This document shows, one piece after another, positions 52,896 through 61,240 of a stretch of DNA of 62,789 nucleotides. The stretch's first letter is position 1; every line of letters begins with the position of its first letter. Location of the stretch: positions 1-62,789 of the forward strand of contig JAAEZT010000022.1 in the NCBI GenBank assembly GCA_018222765.1, in the 5' to 3' direction. Origin of the DNA: a bacterium (GTDB taxonomy: Bacteria; Verrucomicrobiota; Verrucomicrobiia; Verrucomicrobiales; Akkermansiaceae). The notes under the pieces were generated by a model. That model had not been told where the DNA came from. It worked only from the letters and a program-made list of their open reading frames with translations, and made no database searches. The translations under genes were made by a program, and so were the position numbers.

Positions 52896-54233
52896 CTACT
52901 TCTTTGCCCGTCCATTGGGCGTGCTCGACGGAGTCCCGGAATTCTTGCCCTCAATCGACGACATCAGCGCCTTGAGCTCGGCAAGCTTCTCCGGATGCTT
53001 CTCTGCCAAGTTGTTGCGTTCCCCGAGATCCGCTTCGAGATCGTAGAGCTCTTCCGCTTTCTCCCGATCCTTCTCCACGGCATATCCATGGAAATAGGCA
53101 TTCGCTTTGAGATACTTCCACTTCCCTTTCCGCACCCCGGCATTGTTGAAGTAGAAATAGTCACGGCCCGTCTTGCGCTTGCCAAGCAGCAGACCGGTCT
53201 GGTCGATGCCGTCAATGCGACGGTCCTTTGGAATTTCAAAACCACAGAGTTCCGCGAAGGTCGGCATAAAATCGACAGAGGCAAAAATCGCCGCGGACTC
53301 CTGTCCGGCGGGAACTTTGCCCGGCCAGCGTATGATACAGGGCAAACGATAACCACCCTCGTAGGGCGATCCCTTTCCATTCCGTAGCGGCCCCGAATCG
53401 CCCCAGAAGATCGAGTCCTTGGGGTGGCCTTTTTTATTCTTGGTATACTTGTCCTGATTCCACGGCCCGTTGTCGCTGGTATATATAACGAGCGTATTTT
53501 TACTGAGCCCTAATTCATCGAGCACGTCGAGAAGGCGGCCCGTTTCGAAATCAAATTCTTCCACAACATCCCCATAAAGTCCGCCTTTGGATTTTCCACG
53601 AAAGCGATCCGAGGCATCGATGATGGTGTGCATCATGGTATGGGCGAGATAGAGGGCGAAGGGCTTCTCGGCATCGCGTTTCTCTTTGAGCCAGGCAATC
53701 GACTTATCGGTGTAAAGAGTGGTGAGCTCGCCCATGTCCTTGGTCGATCCCGCGGCCTTGTTGTTCTCATGAAACCTCACCGTTCCGTTGTCATTCGCTC
53801 CCAGCGCTCCAAAGTAGTAATCAAAGCCTTGGGCATTCGGCATGCGTTCGATGATGGCCTTACGATTGGAGACATCCCACTTGCCGATGCAGGCCGTTTG
53901 GTAGCCGGCCTTACGAATCAATTCCGCCCAAGTAATCTCAGAAGCCGGCATCCCCCAGCCTTTACTCCGAAGTGGTTGCCGGCCCGTCAAGAGCGCCGAA
54001 CGGGAAGGCCCGCAAACCGTCTGGGAATAAAACGAAGTGTATTTCGTCCCTTCCTTCGCCAGCTGATCAAGACGCGGCGTCTTGGTTTTCTTGTTACCGT
54101 AACAAGCCAAGTCGCCGTATCCCTGATCATCGGTAAAGATGATCACGATATTTGGTTTCTCCGCTGCTTGGAGAAAACCAGTGAGCGCGACAGAGAGGAG
54201 TATCTGCGGAAGAAAAGGAATTCGAAAGTTCAT
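52896..54233 (-). CDS. Secreted sulfatase, Cys (FGly) type
   Basis: 445 residues; signal peptide MNFRIPFLPQILLSVALTGF. Metal pair D35-D36 in IIFTDDQGYGDL; maturation motif C74-G-P-S-R78 followed by SALLTGR; ACIGKWDVSN has the Lys but Asp in place of the usual His of GKWH; YTSDNGPW supplies the second metal site. The protein ends with a Ser/Thr-rich tail (NSGTPSSTPNGRAKK). It follows the acetylesterase-like gene at 54246 with a 12-bp gap, so the two are cotranscribed. Desulfation together with deacetylation of one glycan is likely. Confidence 0.92.
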   Translation of the reverse strand: MNFRIPFLPQILLSVALTGFLQAAEKPNIVIIFTDDQGYGDLACYGNKKTKTPRLDQLAKEGTKYTSFYSQTVCGPSRSALLTGRQPLRSKGWGMPASEITWAELIRKAGYQTACIGKWDVSNRKAIIERMPNAQGFDYYFGALGANDNGTVRFHENNKAAGSTKDMGELTTLYTDKSIAWLKEKRDAEKPFALYLAHTMMHTIIDASDRFRGKSKGGLYGDVVEEFDFETGRLLDVLDELGLSKNTLVIYTSDNGPWNQDKYTKNKKGHPKDSIFWGDSGPLRNGKGSPYEGGYRLPCIIRWPGKVPAGQESAAIFASVDFMPTFAELCGFEIPKDRRIDGIDQTGLLLGKRKTGRDYFYFNNAGVRKGKWKYLKANAYFHGYAVEKDREKAEELYDLEADLGERNNLAEKHPEKLAELKALMSSIEGKNSGTPSSTPNGRAKK

Positions 54234-54245
54234 GGAATCACTGGT

Positions 54246-55463
54246 TTACTTCGCCATCAATTCAGCCATCGCATTGGCGAAGGAATCTCCAAGTCGCACA
54301 AAGAAGGTGCCACTTCCCAAATAGTGATACGGACGATCGCTTCCAACGGTGTCCCACTCGTGGTAATGCTTGGGCCAACCCTTGCTGAAAATCTCATGGG
54401 AGAAGTTTGAGTAGTCCTTGTAGCTCTCAACCGACAGAACATTGCCTTTGAATTCAGGAGCCTTGGCAGCCTCCCGCTGACCGAGGGAAACTGCGTTTTC
54501 ACCAACCTTCTCTGCTGTTCTTCCCGTTCCGAGAACGCCGATAACGAAGGGCATTTTGGGCACCTTATATTCCTTACGCACATCTTTGATGAAGGCAATC
54601 ATGTTGTCTTTGTAGTTGTCGCGGAACTCGTCCGAAAACTGATCGTTGTACCCCTGAAACCAAACAAAGCCCGCGATCTCATACCCTGCGTCGGCATCAT
54701 AAGCTGGATGATTCTCTTTGAGATTACTGAGAACGTTTTGGATCGACTCATTCATCATGCGGTAGTTGAGCCCGGCATTCTTTTTGATCTCGTCGGCCTT
54801 GCCTCCAGCCTTTTCTTTTTCGTTCAACTGGTAAGGCCCGGCAGATGGTGGACGGAAATTGTAGTTGATCGACTTGCCGCCCCAGGAAGTTTTGATGAGC
54901 AAAATCGGACCTTTGATTTTTTGAGCCATTGAAAGTCCAAAACCGTATTCCGGGCCCAACTTCTTCCCGCCACCGCCATAACCCACACCAAGCTTTCCCG
55001 ACTTCTTATTTCGGTCGGCGATGGAATTAATATAAACGCGATCCGAAACCACACAGGCCGAAGTCACTTCGCTCTTATAAGCTTCATGCGCGTCTTTGTG
55101 CTTTTTCACCTTTGCTTCGAGAGCTTTCTTTTCAGGGCCGTCTTCCATCTTCTTGACCTTGTCGAAGGAGATTCCACCACTGAGTTCGTCGAGCTTCCTT
55201 GCCTCGACTAATTGAGCATCGAGCTTCGCCTTGGAAAGCCCGCTGCCTTCCTTAAACACCATTTTGGCGAGCGCCTCGTCCCGGGGGTCGCCCGATTGAT
55301 AGAGAGTCGCAATGGTATGGGGATTCGCGTGACCCACTGTGTTCGACTGCCCCGCCAGGATGAAGATTTTCAACTTCTCCGCCGCCACAGCCGGACTGGC
55401 GATCGAAACGATTGCGGCAGCCATTGTCAACACGGCCCTCTTCTTGCTTAAGATACTTTTCAT
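54246..55463 (-). CDS. Secreted sialate O-acetylesterase-like SGNH protein
   Basis: 405 residues; signal peptide MKSILSKKRAVLTMAAAIVS. Block I L-A-G-Q-S40-N, then a Lys/Glu/Asp-rich helical insert (about 70-135, KVKKMEDGPEKKALEAKVKK), GPEYGFGLSMAQKIKGPILL, IKTSWGGKSINYNFRPPSAG, GFVWFQGYNDQFSDEF and a late PYHYLGSGTFFVRLGDSFA with the probable His. PF03629-type. It starts a two-gene unit with the sulfatase. The helical insert is unusual for the family. Confidence 0.86.
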   Translation of the reverse strand: MKSILSKKRAVLTMAAAIVSIASPAVAAEKLKIFILAGQSNTVGHANPHTIATLYQSGDPRDEALAKMVFKEGSGLSKAKLDAQLVEARKLDELSGGISFDKVKKMEDGPEKKALEAKVKKHKDAHEAYKSEVTSACVVSDRVYINSIADRNKKSGKLGVGYGGGGKKLGPEYGFGLSMAQKIKGPILLIKTSWGGKSINYNFRPPSAGPYQLNEKEKAGGKADEIKKNAGLNYRMMNESIQNVLSNLKENHPAYDADAGYEIAGFVWFQGYNDQFSDEFRDNYKDNMIAFIKDVRKEYKVPKMPFVIGVLGTGRTAEKVGENAVSLGQREAAKAPEFKGNVLSVESYKDYSNFSHEIFSKGWPKHYHEWDTVGSDRPYHYLGSGTFFVRLGDSFANAMAELMAK

Positions 55464-55617
55464 AATTCTTCTAAAATTGGTTCCAAAGGATACTCGGCAT
55501 CCCCGGCCATCTTAACAGAAAAATGAAAGGCCAGAGCCTTTCCGCCGCTCGCTTACTCAAATCCGGAGGAATTAATTGCGGCGATTCATCCGAACGAGGA
55601 AGCCTCCATCGGTTTTC

Positions 55618-56403
55618 CTACTTTCCAAGCCAGCGCTTTTCAGCCGCGACGATCTTTTCCTCGCTCAATCCGAAGCCTCTCAAGACACCCTTGGCCATCA
55701 TGATGTTACCCAGTAAGTTCATGTGACAGCCGTCGGTCGTCAGCTTGTTCTTGATGTTTCGCTCATACTTCGGCTCACCGAACATGCGGGCTTTCCCCTT
55801 CTCATCGGGGATCTTTTCCAGGGCGGCGTGCATGTCCTTACTCAGGTCTACCAAGGGGAGATTCTTCTCCTCGGCAACCTTCCGCAGAAACTCGTTGTAG
55901 GGAATCAACTTCTTGTTCGTTTCCTTCTCAGGATCTTCCCCGATCATGGTAGAGGTGAGAATGACCACCTTGATGTCCGCCGCCCTGGCCTGCTTCAAAA
56001 TTTCCCGAATGTTCTTCTCGTAGTCTTCCAACGGAATGCCTTGAAATGTTCGCTTGCCGAGAGTCAGCGTGAAATGCCAAACGTCATTCACGCCACAACT
56101 CAGGACCATCCAATCGGGGTCCTTGCTGATGACACTGGCATCAAGACGGGCCAGCATATCCTTCGAGCGATTACCTGATTTCCCCGCCGGGATGTGCGTG
56201 AGTTTGAGTCCTTCAAAATTGAGCGCCTCCATCGTCAGCGTGACATAACCATTCTTACGAGCACCGCCCGCCGTAATCGAATCACCCATAAAGGCGATCT
56301 TTTCGCCGGGCTTCACCAACATGGACCGCCGCTCGGCAGAGGCCGAACCGAGCAAACCGAGGACAAAGATGAGAGAGATAAAAATTCTGTGACTTGATTT
56401 CAT
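55618..56403 (-). CDS. Secreted SGNH/GDSL esterase
   Basis: 261 residues; signal peptide MKSSHRIFISLIFVLGLLGS. Block I F-M-G-D-S42-I-T, block III S-C-G-V-N-D-V-W, and the late block DGCHMNLLGN with Asp and His. Family GDSL lipase-like (PF13472). 154 bp separate it from the next minus-strand gene, so it may have its own promoter. It probably removes acyl groups from carbohydrate. Divergent from the tandem alpha/beta-hydrolase gene. Confidence 0.9.
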   Translation of the reverse strand: MKSSHRIFISLIFVLGLLGSASAERRSMLVKPGEKIAFMGDSITAGGARKNGYVTLTMEALNFEGLKLTHIPAGKSGNRSKDMLARLDASVISKDPDWMVLSCGVNDVWHFTLTLGKRTFQGIPLEDYEKNIREILKQARAADIKVVILTSTMIGEDPEKETNKKLIPYNEFLRKVAEEKNLPLVDLSKDMHAALEKIPDEKGKARMFGEPKYERNIKNKLTTDGCHMNLLGNIMMAKGVLRGFGLSEEKIVAAEKRWLGK

Positions 56404-56683
56404 AGGTGTTTCTGTGGAGGCAATGATGAGAGGACGGCGTCAAGAACCCATATCCGATTGCTCCGAAGGGACCAATCTCTAATCGTCGAGTTGATTGCTC
56501 AACGCTTTCGGTAGGCGGAGCCGCGACCTTTTCCTTCGAGGGTGAGGAGTCTCTTGGCAACCAGTCTGGCGAGGCGTTTGCGGATGGTGTGAAGTGGTTC
56601 CAGACCAGCTACAACGCAGCTGAGTGCTTGTCCTTTTCCACATCCCGCATTGTGTCGATGGATCGTATTCTATAAAAAGTCCT
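56404..56683. other. Intergenic region with a winged-helix gene remnant
   Basis: 280 bp between divergent starts. On the minus strand, frame 56499-56625 reads QALSCVVAGLEPLHTIRKRL then ARLVAKRLLTLEGKGRGSAY and RKR stop. The pattern resembles the C-terminal winged helix of helicase-like or AlbA-type regulators (LxxLVxxxLLxxEGKGRGxxY). No start codon or upstream part remains. The rest shows no supported element. Confidence 0.4.
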
Positions 56684-58453
56684 ATGATCAAACACAGACT
56701 GATTCTCAGTTGCTGCTTCCTCGTTTCCGTCCTGACGTCCGTTGGCGAGCGGGTCGCACTGTGGCCCGAGGGAAAGATCCCGGATTTTCAAGCCCATCAA
56801 ATTGCCGCCACCACCAAGGAAGCAGGGGCACCGGAATTCAAGGCTGCGGAACATGCCATGCCGCACCTCGATTGGTATGAACCACCAACGAAGAAAAACG
56901 GAGCCTGCATGCTGCTCATTTCCGGGGGCGGATATCACAACTGCTGCGACGGAGCATGGATCGACCAGGTCGCGAAAAAGTTTACCGATCTCGGCTTCGT
57001 GTGCGTGAACCTGACTTACCGCACGCCGCGTCCCAAGGGCTTGCCGATATACCAGAGCGCGTGGGTGGACGGACAACGCGCCGTTCGTCTGGTGCGCAAG
57101 GACGCGGCCAAGCGGGGCTTCGATCCGGAAAAACTTGGCGCCTTCGGCTTCTCCGCAGGAGGGCACTTGACGGTTCTTTTGGCGACGAGTTCGCTCACTC
57201 CGGCTTACAAGCCGGTCGACGATCTCGATCAACTCCCCTGCCATGTCAATTGGGCCGTTCCCATCTACCCGGCTTACGCCCTCACCGACGGACTCACCGG
57301 TCCCAACACGCGCAATGGTGATGCCATCGATGTGAAACTCACCGACGCGTTCAAGTTCGATGCCAAGACCTGTCCGATGGCCCTCTTCCATGGCGGGACC
57401 GATGTCTATTCACCGAATGGATCCACGCAGATCTATCGTCAGCTTCGCCGGATGAAGATCCCCGCCGAGCTCCATCTCTTCGCGGATCGCGGGCACGGAT
57501 TCATGGGCAACCCGAACAAGGGAGAAAACGGCACCGCCTATGACCACTGGATGGATCGCATTGCGGAGTTCTTCCGCCAGATGAATTATGACGGACGCCT
57601 CGACAAGGAGATCGACCTGATGAGCCGCTATCCGAACGACGATGCACGCGGCGAACATCACAAGGAGCCGGTCTGGCCCGAAGGCCGGATGCCGAATGTG
57701 CAGGCGAATCAGAACAAGCCCTACCTCGAATGGCACCTGCCGAAGGAACGCAAGACCAAGGCCATCCAGATCATCTACTCCGGTGGCTCCTATCAAGGCA
57801 ACAATCCGGACGGATTCGAAGTGGCACCAGCACGGCGTTATCTGAATGAAAAAGGCATGACCGTCGTGACCATGAAATACCGCACGCCCCGTCCCCAAGG
57901 CGGCTTGGCGAAGCATACCACCGCTTGGCAGGATCTGCAGCGCACCGTCCGGATCGTTCGCAGTCAGGCCGCCGCGAAAGGCCTCGATCCCAACCGCATC
58001 GGCATCATGGGTTCCTCGGCCGGTGGACACCTGACCCTCATGGGTGCGACCAGTTCAAAACAACGTTCCTACCAGCCCATCGACAAACTCGACAATCTTC
58101 CCTGCAGCGCCCAGTGGGCCGTCGCGATCTACCCGGCCTACGCGCTGACCGATGGCACAAATTCCCATAACGCGACCGGTGGAAACGCGGACGACGCCCG
58201 TCTTGCCCCGGAGTTCTCCTTCGATCTGGCGACCTCCCCGATGCTCTTCGTGCACGGCGATGCCGACGGTTGGGCCGCCATGAATTCGGTAAAATGCTGG
58301 GAGCAGCTCCGCCGGATGGGAATCCAGTCGGACCTCCACACCCTTGCCAAACGCGGCCACTGCTTCCAAAGAAAAGCCGCCCCGGGCACCGGCAGCTATA
58401 CCTGGATGAACCGGATCTGGGAGTTCATGAACCACAAGGGGTTCAACAAGTAG
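56684..58453 (+). CDS. Secreted protein with two tandem alpha/beta-hydrolase domains (acetyl-xylan-esterase-like)
   Basis: 589 residues from ATG 56684 (signal peptide MIKHRLILSCCFLVSVLTSV). Two homologous alpha/beta-hydrolase domains follow. Each opens VWPEG/LWPEG and has an oxyanion strand (LLISGGGYHN; IIYSGGSYQGN), YRTPRPKG/YRTPRPQG, a nucleophile elbow (GFSAGGHLTV; GSSAGGHLTL), WAVPIYPAYALTDG/WAVAIYPAYALTDG, an Asp (HGGTDVYSP; HGDADGWAA) and a His (DRGHGF; KRGHCF). Both triads look complete, so both halves may be active. BD-FAE/acetyl-xylan-esterase-like enzymes cleave acetyl or feruloyl groups. The duplication is within one gene. It matches the deacylating theme of the neighbours. Confidence 0.88.
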   Translation: MIKHRLILSCCFLVSVLTSVGERVALWPEGKIPDFQAHQIAATTKEAGAPEFKAAEHAMPHLDWYEPPTKKNGACMLLISGGGYHNCCDGAWIDQVAKKFTDLGFVCVNLTYRTPRPKGLPIYQSAWVDGQRAVRLVRKDAAKRGFDPEKLGAFGFSAGGHLTVLLATSSLTPAYKPVDDLDQLPCHVNWAVPIYPAYALTDGLTGPNTRNGDAIDVKLTDAFKFDAKTCPMALFHGGTDVYSPNGSTQIYRQLRRMKIPAELHLFADRGHGFMGNPNKGENGTAYDHWMDRIAEFFRQMNYDGRLDKEIDLMSRYPNDDARGEHHKEPVWPEGRMPNVQANQNKPYLEWHLPKERKTKAIQIIYSGGSYQGNNPDGFEVAPARRYLNEKGMTVVTMKYRTPRPQGGLAKHTTAWQDLQRTVRIVRSQAAAKGLDPNRIGIMGSSAGGHLTLMGATSSKQRSYQPIDKLDNLPCSAQWAVAIYPAYALTDGTNSHNATGGNADDARLAPEFSFDLATSPMLFVHGDADGWAAMNSVKCWEQLRRMGIQSDLHTLAKRGHCFQRKAAPGTGSYTWMNRIWEFMNHKGFNK

Positions 58454-58918
58454 TCTAGGACCGACCCATTTCACAATGACTTGTGAGGGTTTGGGATAGG
58501 CTCTATGTAGGTGGCTTATGGCGTCAGCAGATCCACCATATCGTCGCCCATCGACTTGCCGATGAGGAAGAGGGTTTCAGCATTCCAGTTCCAGTGGAAG
58601 CCCTGGCCGGAGGTCGCTGGAGAGTCTGCTGGATCGCGCCGGCATATTGGTTCCAGCTCGTCGCCATCCCACCAGCTGGTCCAACGAGAGAGCCTTCCGT
58701 CTGCGTCACGCCGGCGTCAAAGTTCACGTTGACGAGCTGCGCCGAAGCCGTTTCGGTCGCGAAGACGACACCCACCGTCAGTGCGAGAGTCAGCAATTTC
58801 AGCGCGGAGCTGTGGGGTGACGCTTCCGGGTTTTCGAAATCGTGTCCTGTTTTCATGATGGGTTGGTTGGAGGTCGTTGGCTTGGGGCAGCACCTCAACG
58901 GGTTTTTTTGAGCTATTT
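58454..58918. other. Stretch without an intact gene
   Basis: 465 bp between the tandem hydrolase and the Big_1 protein. It contains the chimeric remnant listed at 58516-58856, on the minus strand. Upstream of it, 58857-58918 is a short leader. No terminator with a T-run was found. Confidence 0.5.
58516..58856 (-). pseudogene. Chimeric remnant: beta-sandwich gene start joined to an acetylesterase gene end
   Basis: From ATG 58856 the frame gives a signal peptide and LVNVNFDAGVTQTEGSLVGP then AGGMATSWNQYAGA, matching the first 75 residues of the proteins at 58919 and 61241. Then the homology stops. From about 58635, in a different frame, the DNA reads DPADSPATSGQGFHWNWNAE then TLFLIGKSMGDDMVDLLTP stop (58516-58518). 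That is the tail of a sialate O-acetylesterase-like protein (compare NGNAQTYMDVGLAMGEAM at 33422). A deletion or recombination has joined two truncated genes. Confidence 0.6.
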
Positions 58919-61132
58919 CTACTCCTCGATTCGGAAGAAAGCATCGGGTTCTCCCTTGAGTTCACCGACCAACGAGAAAGTTACCGTGATGTGATCGACG
59001 TCCTCGGGGTTCTCGTCATGCTCAGGTAAGATTCCGTCGTCCAAGTCGGCATCCCAGTCGATCATGTCGAGCGAGTATTTGACGATGTAGGATAATGCTT
59101 CAGTCTTTCGCCAGGTCAGCGTCACCGTCGGGTTCGGGACGGCATCGGGGGTGTAGACGATATCGGTGATGGCTAAGGTCACAGCGGGGGCTGCCTTCCG
59201 CAGCTGAAAGGCATTCACTGGCAGGCGGCTATCGAACCCATCTCCAGGAGTGCTGAACCCATCGAACGCCAACTCGCCATTCACGTCAGCCTCCACGCCC
59301 TCGAACAACACGAAGTTGTTGCCCTGAAGCCAGGCGCTATCGTTGACCTCAATCGTGTTGTCGATTGTCTGGGAGCCCACGGTGATGGAGGCGTTGGGGG
59401 TCGACCATTCGCCACGTGCCCGCTGGTTGCTGGCTGCTGCCAGAGATAGCGCGTTGTTGGAGACGATCCAGACGTCATAGTCGTCGCCAGGATTGAGTCC
59501 GTTGATCACCAACTGCTGGCTGTTCTCCGCGCTGGTGTCGAAGTTTGCCAAGCCATCACGGGAGATCTGGTCGGCAGGATTGCCCCAATCTCCAAAGACG
59601 CCCCGATTGAATGAATACCCGACGCCGGTGGGACTGCCGATCGAGTCCACCAGCGCGCTTACCGAGGTGCTGGATCGCTGATCCCACACTTCGTTGAGGC
59701 CCCCGGCGGGTCCCTCGAAGGGCGGGATCTGAATGCCCGATGTGGATTGATAGATGTTCACGTTGAGAACCAGCGGCCGGTCGGGATCGGCGAACTCCAC
59801 GCTGGCGGTCTGCGTGATGACCAGATTCCCATCGCTGACATCGGTCGCGGCAAACTCCTCTACCCCGATGGTGCTAGAACTGACGGTGAAGCTCGCTTTG
59901 CCGTCCACGTCGGTGGTCACGACACCGACCGGGGAGATAGCTGCCGCTTGTGGTCCGGCGTTGTTCGCCAAGGTGACGTCTTTGTCCGCGACCGGGTTCC
60001 CGTTGGAATCCTTGAGCGTGACCGTGATGGTCGAAAGGGATGTCCCGTCAGCTACCACAGCGGCGGACGACGCCTCGACCGTGGAGACTGCAGCATCCAC
60101 CGGCCCCGTGACGATGACTTCGGTGAACTCCACACTGGCGGTCTGCGTGATGAGCAAATTGGCATCGGTGACATCGGTGGCCGCGAACTCTTCCATCCCG
60201 ACGGTGTTGGAACTGACCGTGAAGATCGCTACCCCATTCTCATCGCTCGTCTGTGCTCCCACGGGCGCGATCACGGCCGCCTGCTCGCCTCCAGTATTCG
60301 CCAGCGTGACCTCCTTGCCTTCGACTGCCTTGCCGATGGCATCCCGCAGGGTGACGGTGATGGTGGAAGTCGATACCCCATCCGCGGCGACCGTCGCCGG
60401 AGAGGCTGCAACCGCCGAGATGTCGGCGTCCACCGGTCCCGCGGGCAGGTCCGACGGGCGCAATTGGAGCCCGTTGAGGCCAAAGCGATAGTCGTCGTTG
60501 GAGCCATCGAGCAGGGGGCCAGCGGTTCCTGTGAAGATAATATTCCCGCCCCCGTCAGCCTCAACATTTTCAAACAGCACAAAGTTGTAGCCCACCACGA
60601 AGGTCGAGGTGTTGACGACAGCGCCCCGGGCATCAACCAGCTGATCGCTTGATGATGTGCTCGTATTACTCGTCGACCACCAACCCACGTACTGCTCGGT
60701 GTCAGGAGGTGTAGAGCCATTGACAGGCTGATTGCGGAGCGACACCAACCAGACATCGTAGAGGCCTCCAACTTCCAATCCGCTGAGTGTCACATTCCGG
60801 TCGTCGGTTCCTTTCCCAAACTCGGACATCGAGCCCCGAAGCATCAGGAGGTCGATGATGGGGGGATCGAAAGCAGTGAGGCCAAAATTCGTATCAAGCG
60901 TCACGCTTGTATCCGCGCCGGTCGAATCGACCATCGTGACAGTGGAGTCGGCGCCGGGGAATTGGTTCCAGCTCATTCCCGCTCCGCCAGCCGGTCCCAC
61001 CAGACCTCTCTCGTCGGCCCCGCCAGCGGTCAGATTGATATTGATCGTTTGCGCCTGCGCGAGTCCGGTCGCGAGGACCGCCGCCATCAAGGCGAGGCAA
61101 TTTCTAAACGTTTTTGTCGGGATTGATTTCAT
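58919..61132 (-). CDS. Secreted protein with two Big_1 (Ig-like) repeats between paralogous beta-sandwich domains
   Basis: 737 residues from ATG 61132 (signal peptide MKSIPTKTFRNCLALMAAVL). Residues 25-240 are near-identical in plan to the mature PEP-CTERM protein at 61241. Two tandem bacterial Ig-like group 1 (invasin-type) repeats follow (about 245-345 and 350-450; shared words TSTITVTL, ANTGGEQAA/ANNAGPQAA, EEFAATDV, ITQTASVEF). A second sandwich of the first type follows (LNVNIYQSTSGIQ...GPAGGLNEVWDQ). The end is the module LTWRKTEALSYIVKYSLDMI ... AFFRIEE, shared with the protein at 24024. No PEP-CTERM tail. Probably a surface adhesin or matrix protein. Confidence 0.85.
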   Translation of the reverse strand: MKSIPTKTFRNCLALMAAVLATGLAQAQTININLTAGGADERGLVGPAGGAGMSWNQFPGADSTVTMVDSTGADTSVTLDTNFGLTAFDPPIIDLLMLRGSMSEFGKGTDDRNVTLSGLEVGGLYDVWLVSLRNQPVNGSTPPDTEQYVGWWSTSNTSTSSSDQLVDARGAVVNTSTFVVGYNFVLFENVEADGGGNIIFTGTAGPLLDGSNDDYRFGLNGLQLRPSDLPAGPVDADISAVAASPATVAADGVSTSTITVTLRDAIGKAVEGKEVTLANTGGEQAAVIAPVGAQTSDENGVAIFTVSSNTVGMEEFAATDVTDANLLITQTASVEFTEVIVTGPVDAAVSTVEASSAAVVADGTSLSTITVTLKDSNGNPVADKDVTLANNAGPQAAAISPVGVVTTDVDGKASFTVSSSTIGVEEFAATDVSDGNLVITQTASVEFADPDRPLVLNVNIYQSTSGIQIPPFEGPAGGLNEVWDQRSSTSVSALVDSIGSPTGVGYSFNRGVFGDWGNPADQISRDGLANFDTSAENSQQLVINGLNPGDDYDVWIVSNNALSLAAASNQRARGEWSTPNASITVGSQTIDNTIEVNDSAWLQGNNFVLFEGVEADVNGELAFDGFSTPGDGFDSRLPVNAFQLRKAAPAVTLAITDIVYTPDAVPNPTVTLTWRKTEALSYIVKYSLDMIDWDADLDDGILPEHDENPEDVDHITVTFSLVGELKGEPDAFFRIEE

Positions 61133-61167
61133 CTTTTTAAGTTGGTTGGGGGCTACCTGTGAAACAC

Positions 61168-61204
61168 GGGAGCCGGTGAAGATCGAAGATCCCCACCGGC
61201 TCCC
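61168..61204 (-). terminator. Long hairpin after the PEP-CTERM gene at 61241
   Basis: A perfect 11-bp stem (GGGAGCCGGTG 61168-61178 with CACCGGCTCCC 61194-61204) has an inner GATC-GAA-GATC hairpin. On the minus strand only GTGTTT follows, so it is a weak terminator or mRNA-stabilising structure. It lies between the PEP-CTERM stop and the next gene's ATG at 61132. Confidence 0.5.
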
Positions 61205-61240
61205 AAAAACTTGGAAAGGTTCTGACAAACAGAGACGCCG

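Noticed and set aside
56609-57391. Minus-strand ORF opposite the tandem hydrolase
   Set aside because: It overlaps conserved alpha/beta-hydrolase motifs on the plus strand; shadow frame.
59747-60652. Long plus-strand ORFs opposite the Big_1 gene
   Set aside because: Both frames mirror the two Ig repeats (internal repetition follows the real gene) and lack recognisable motifs.
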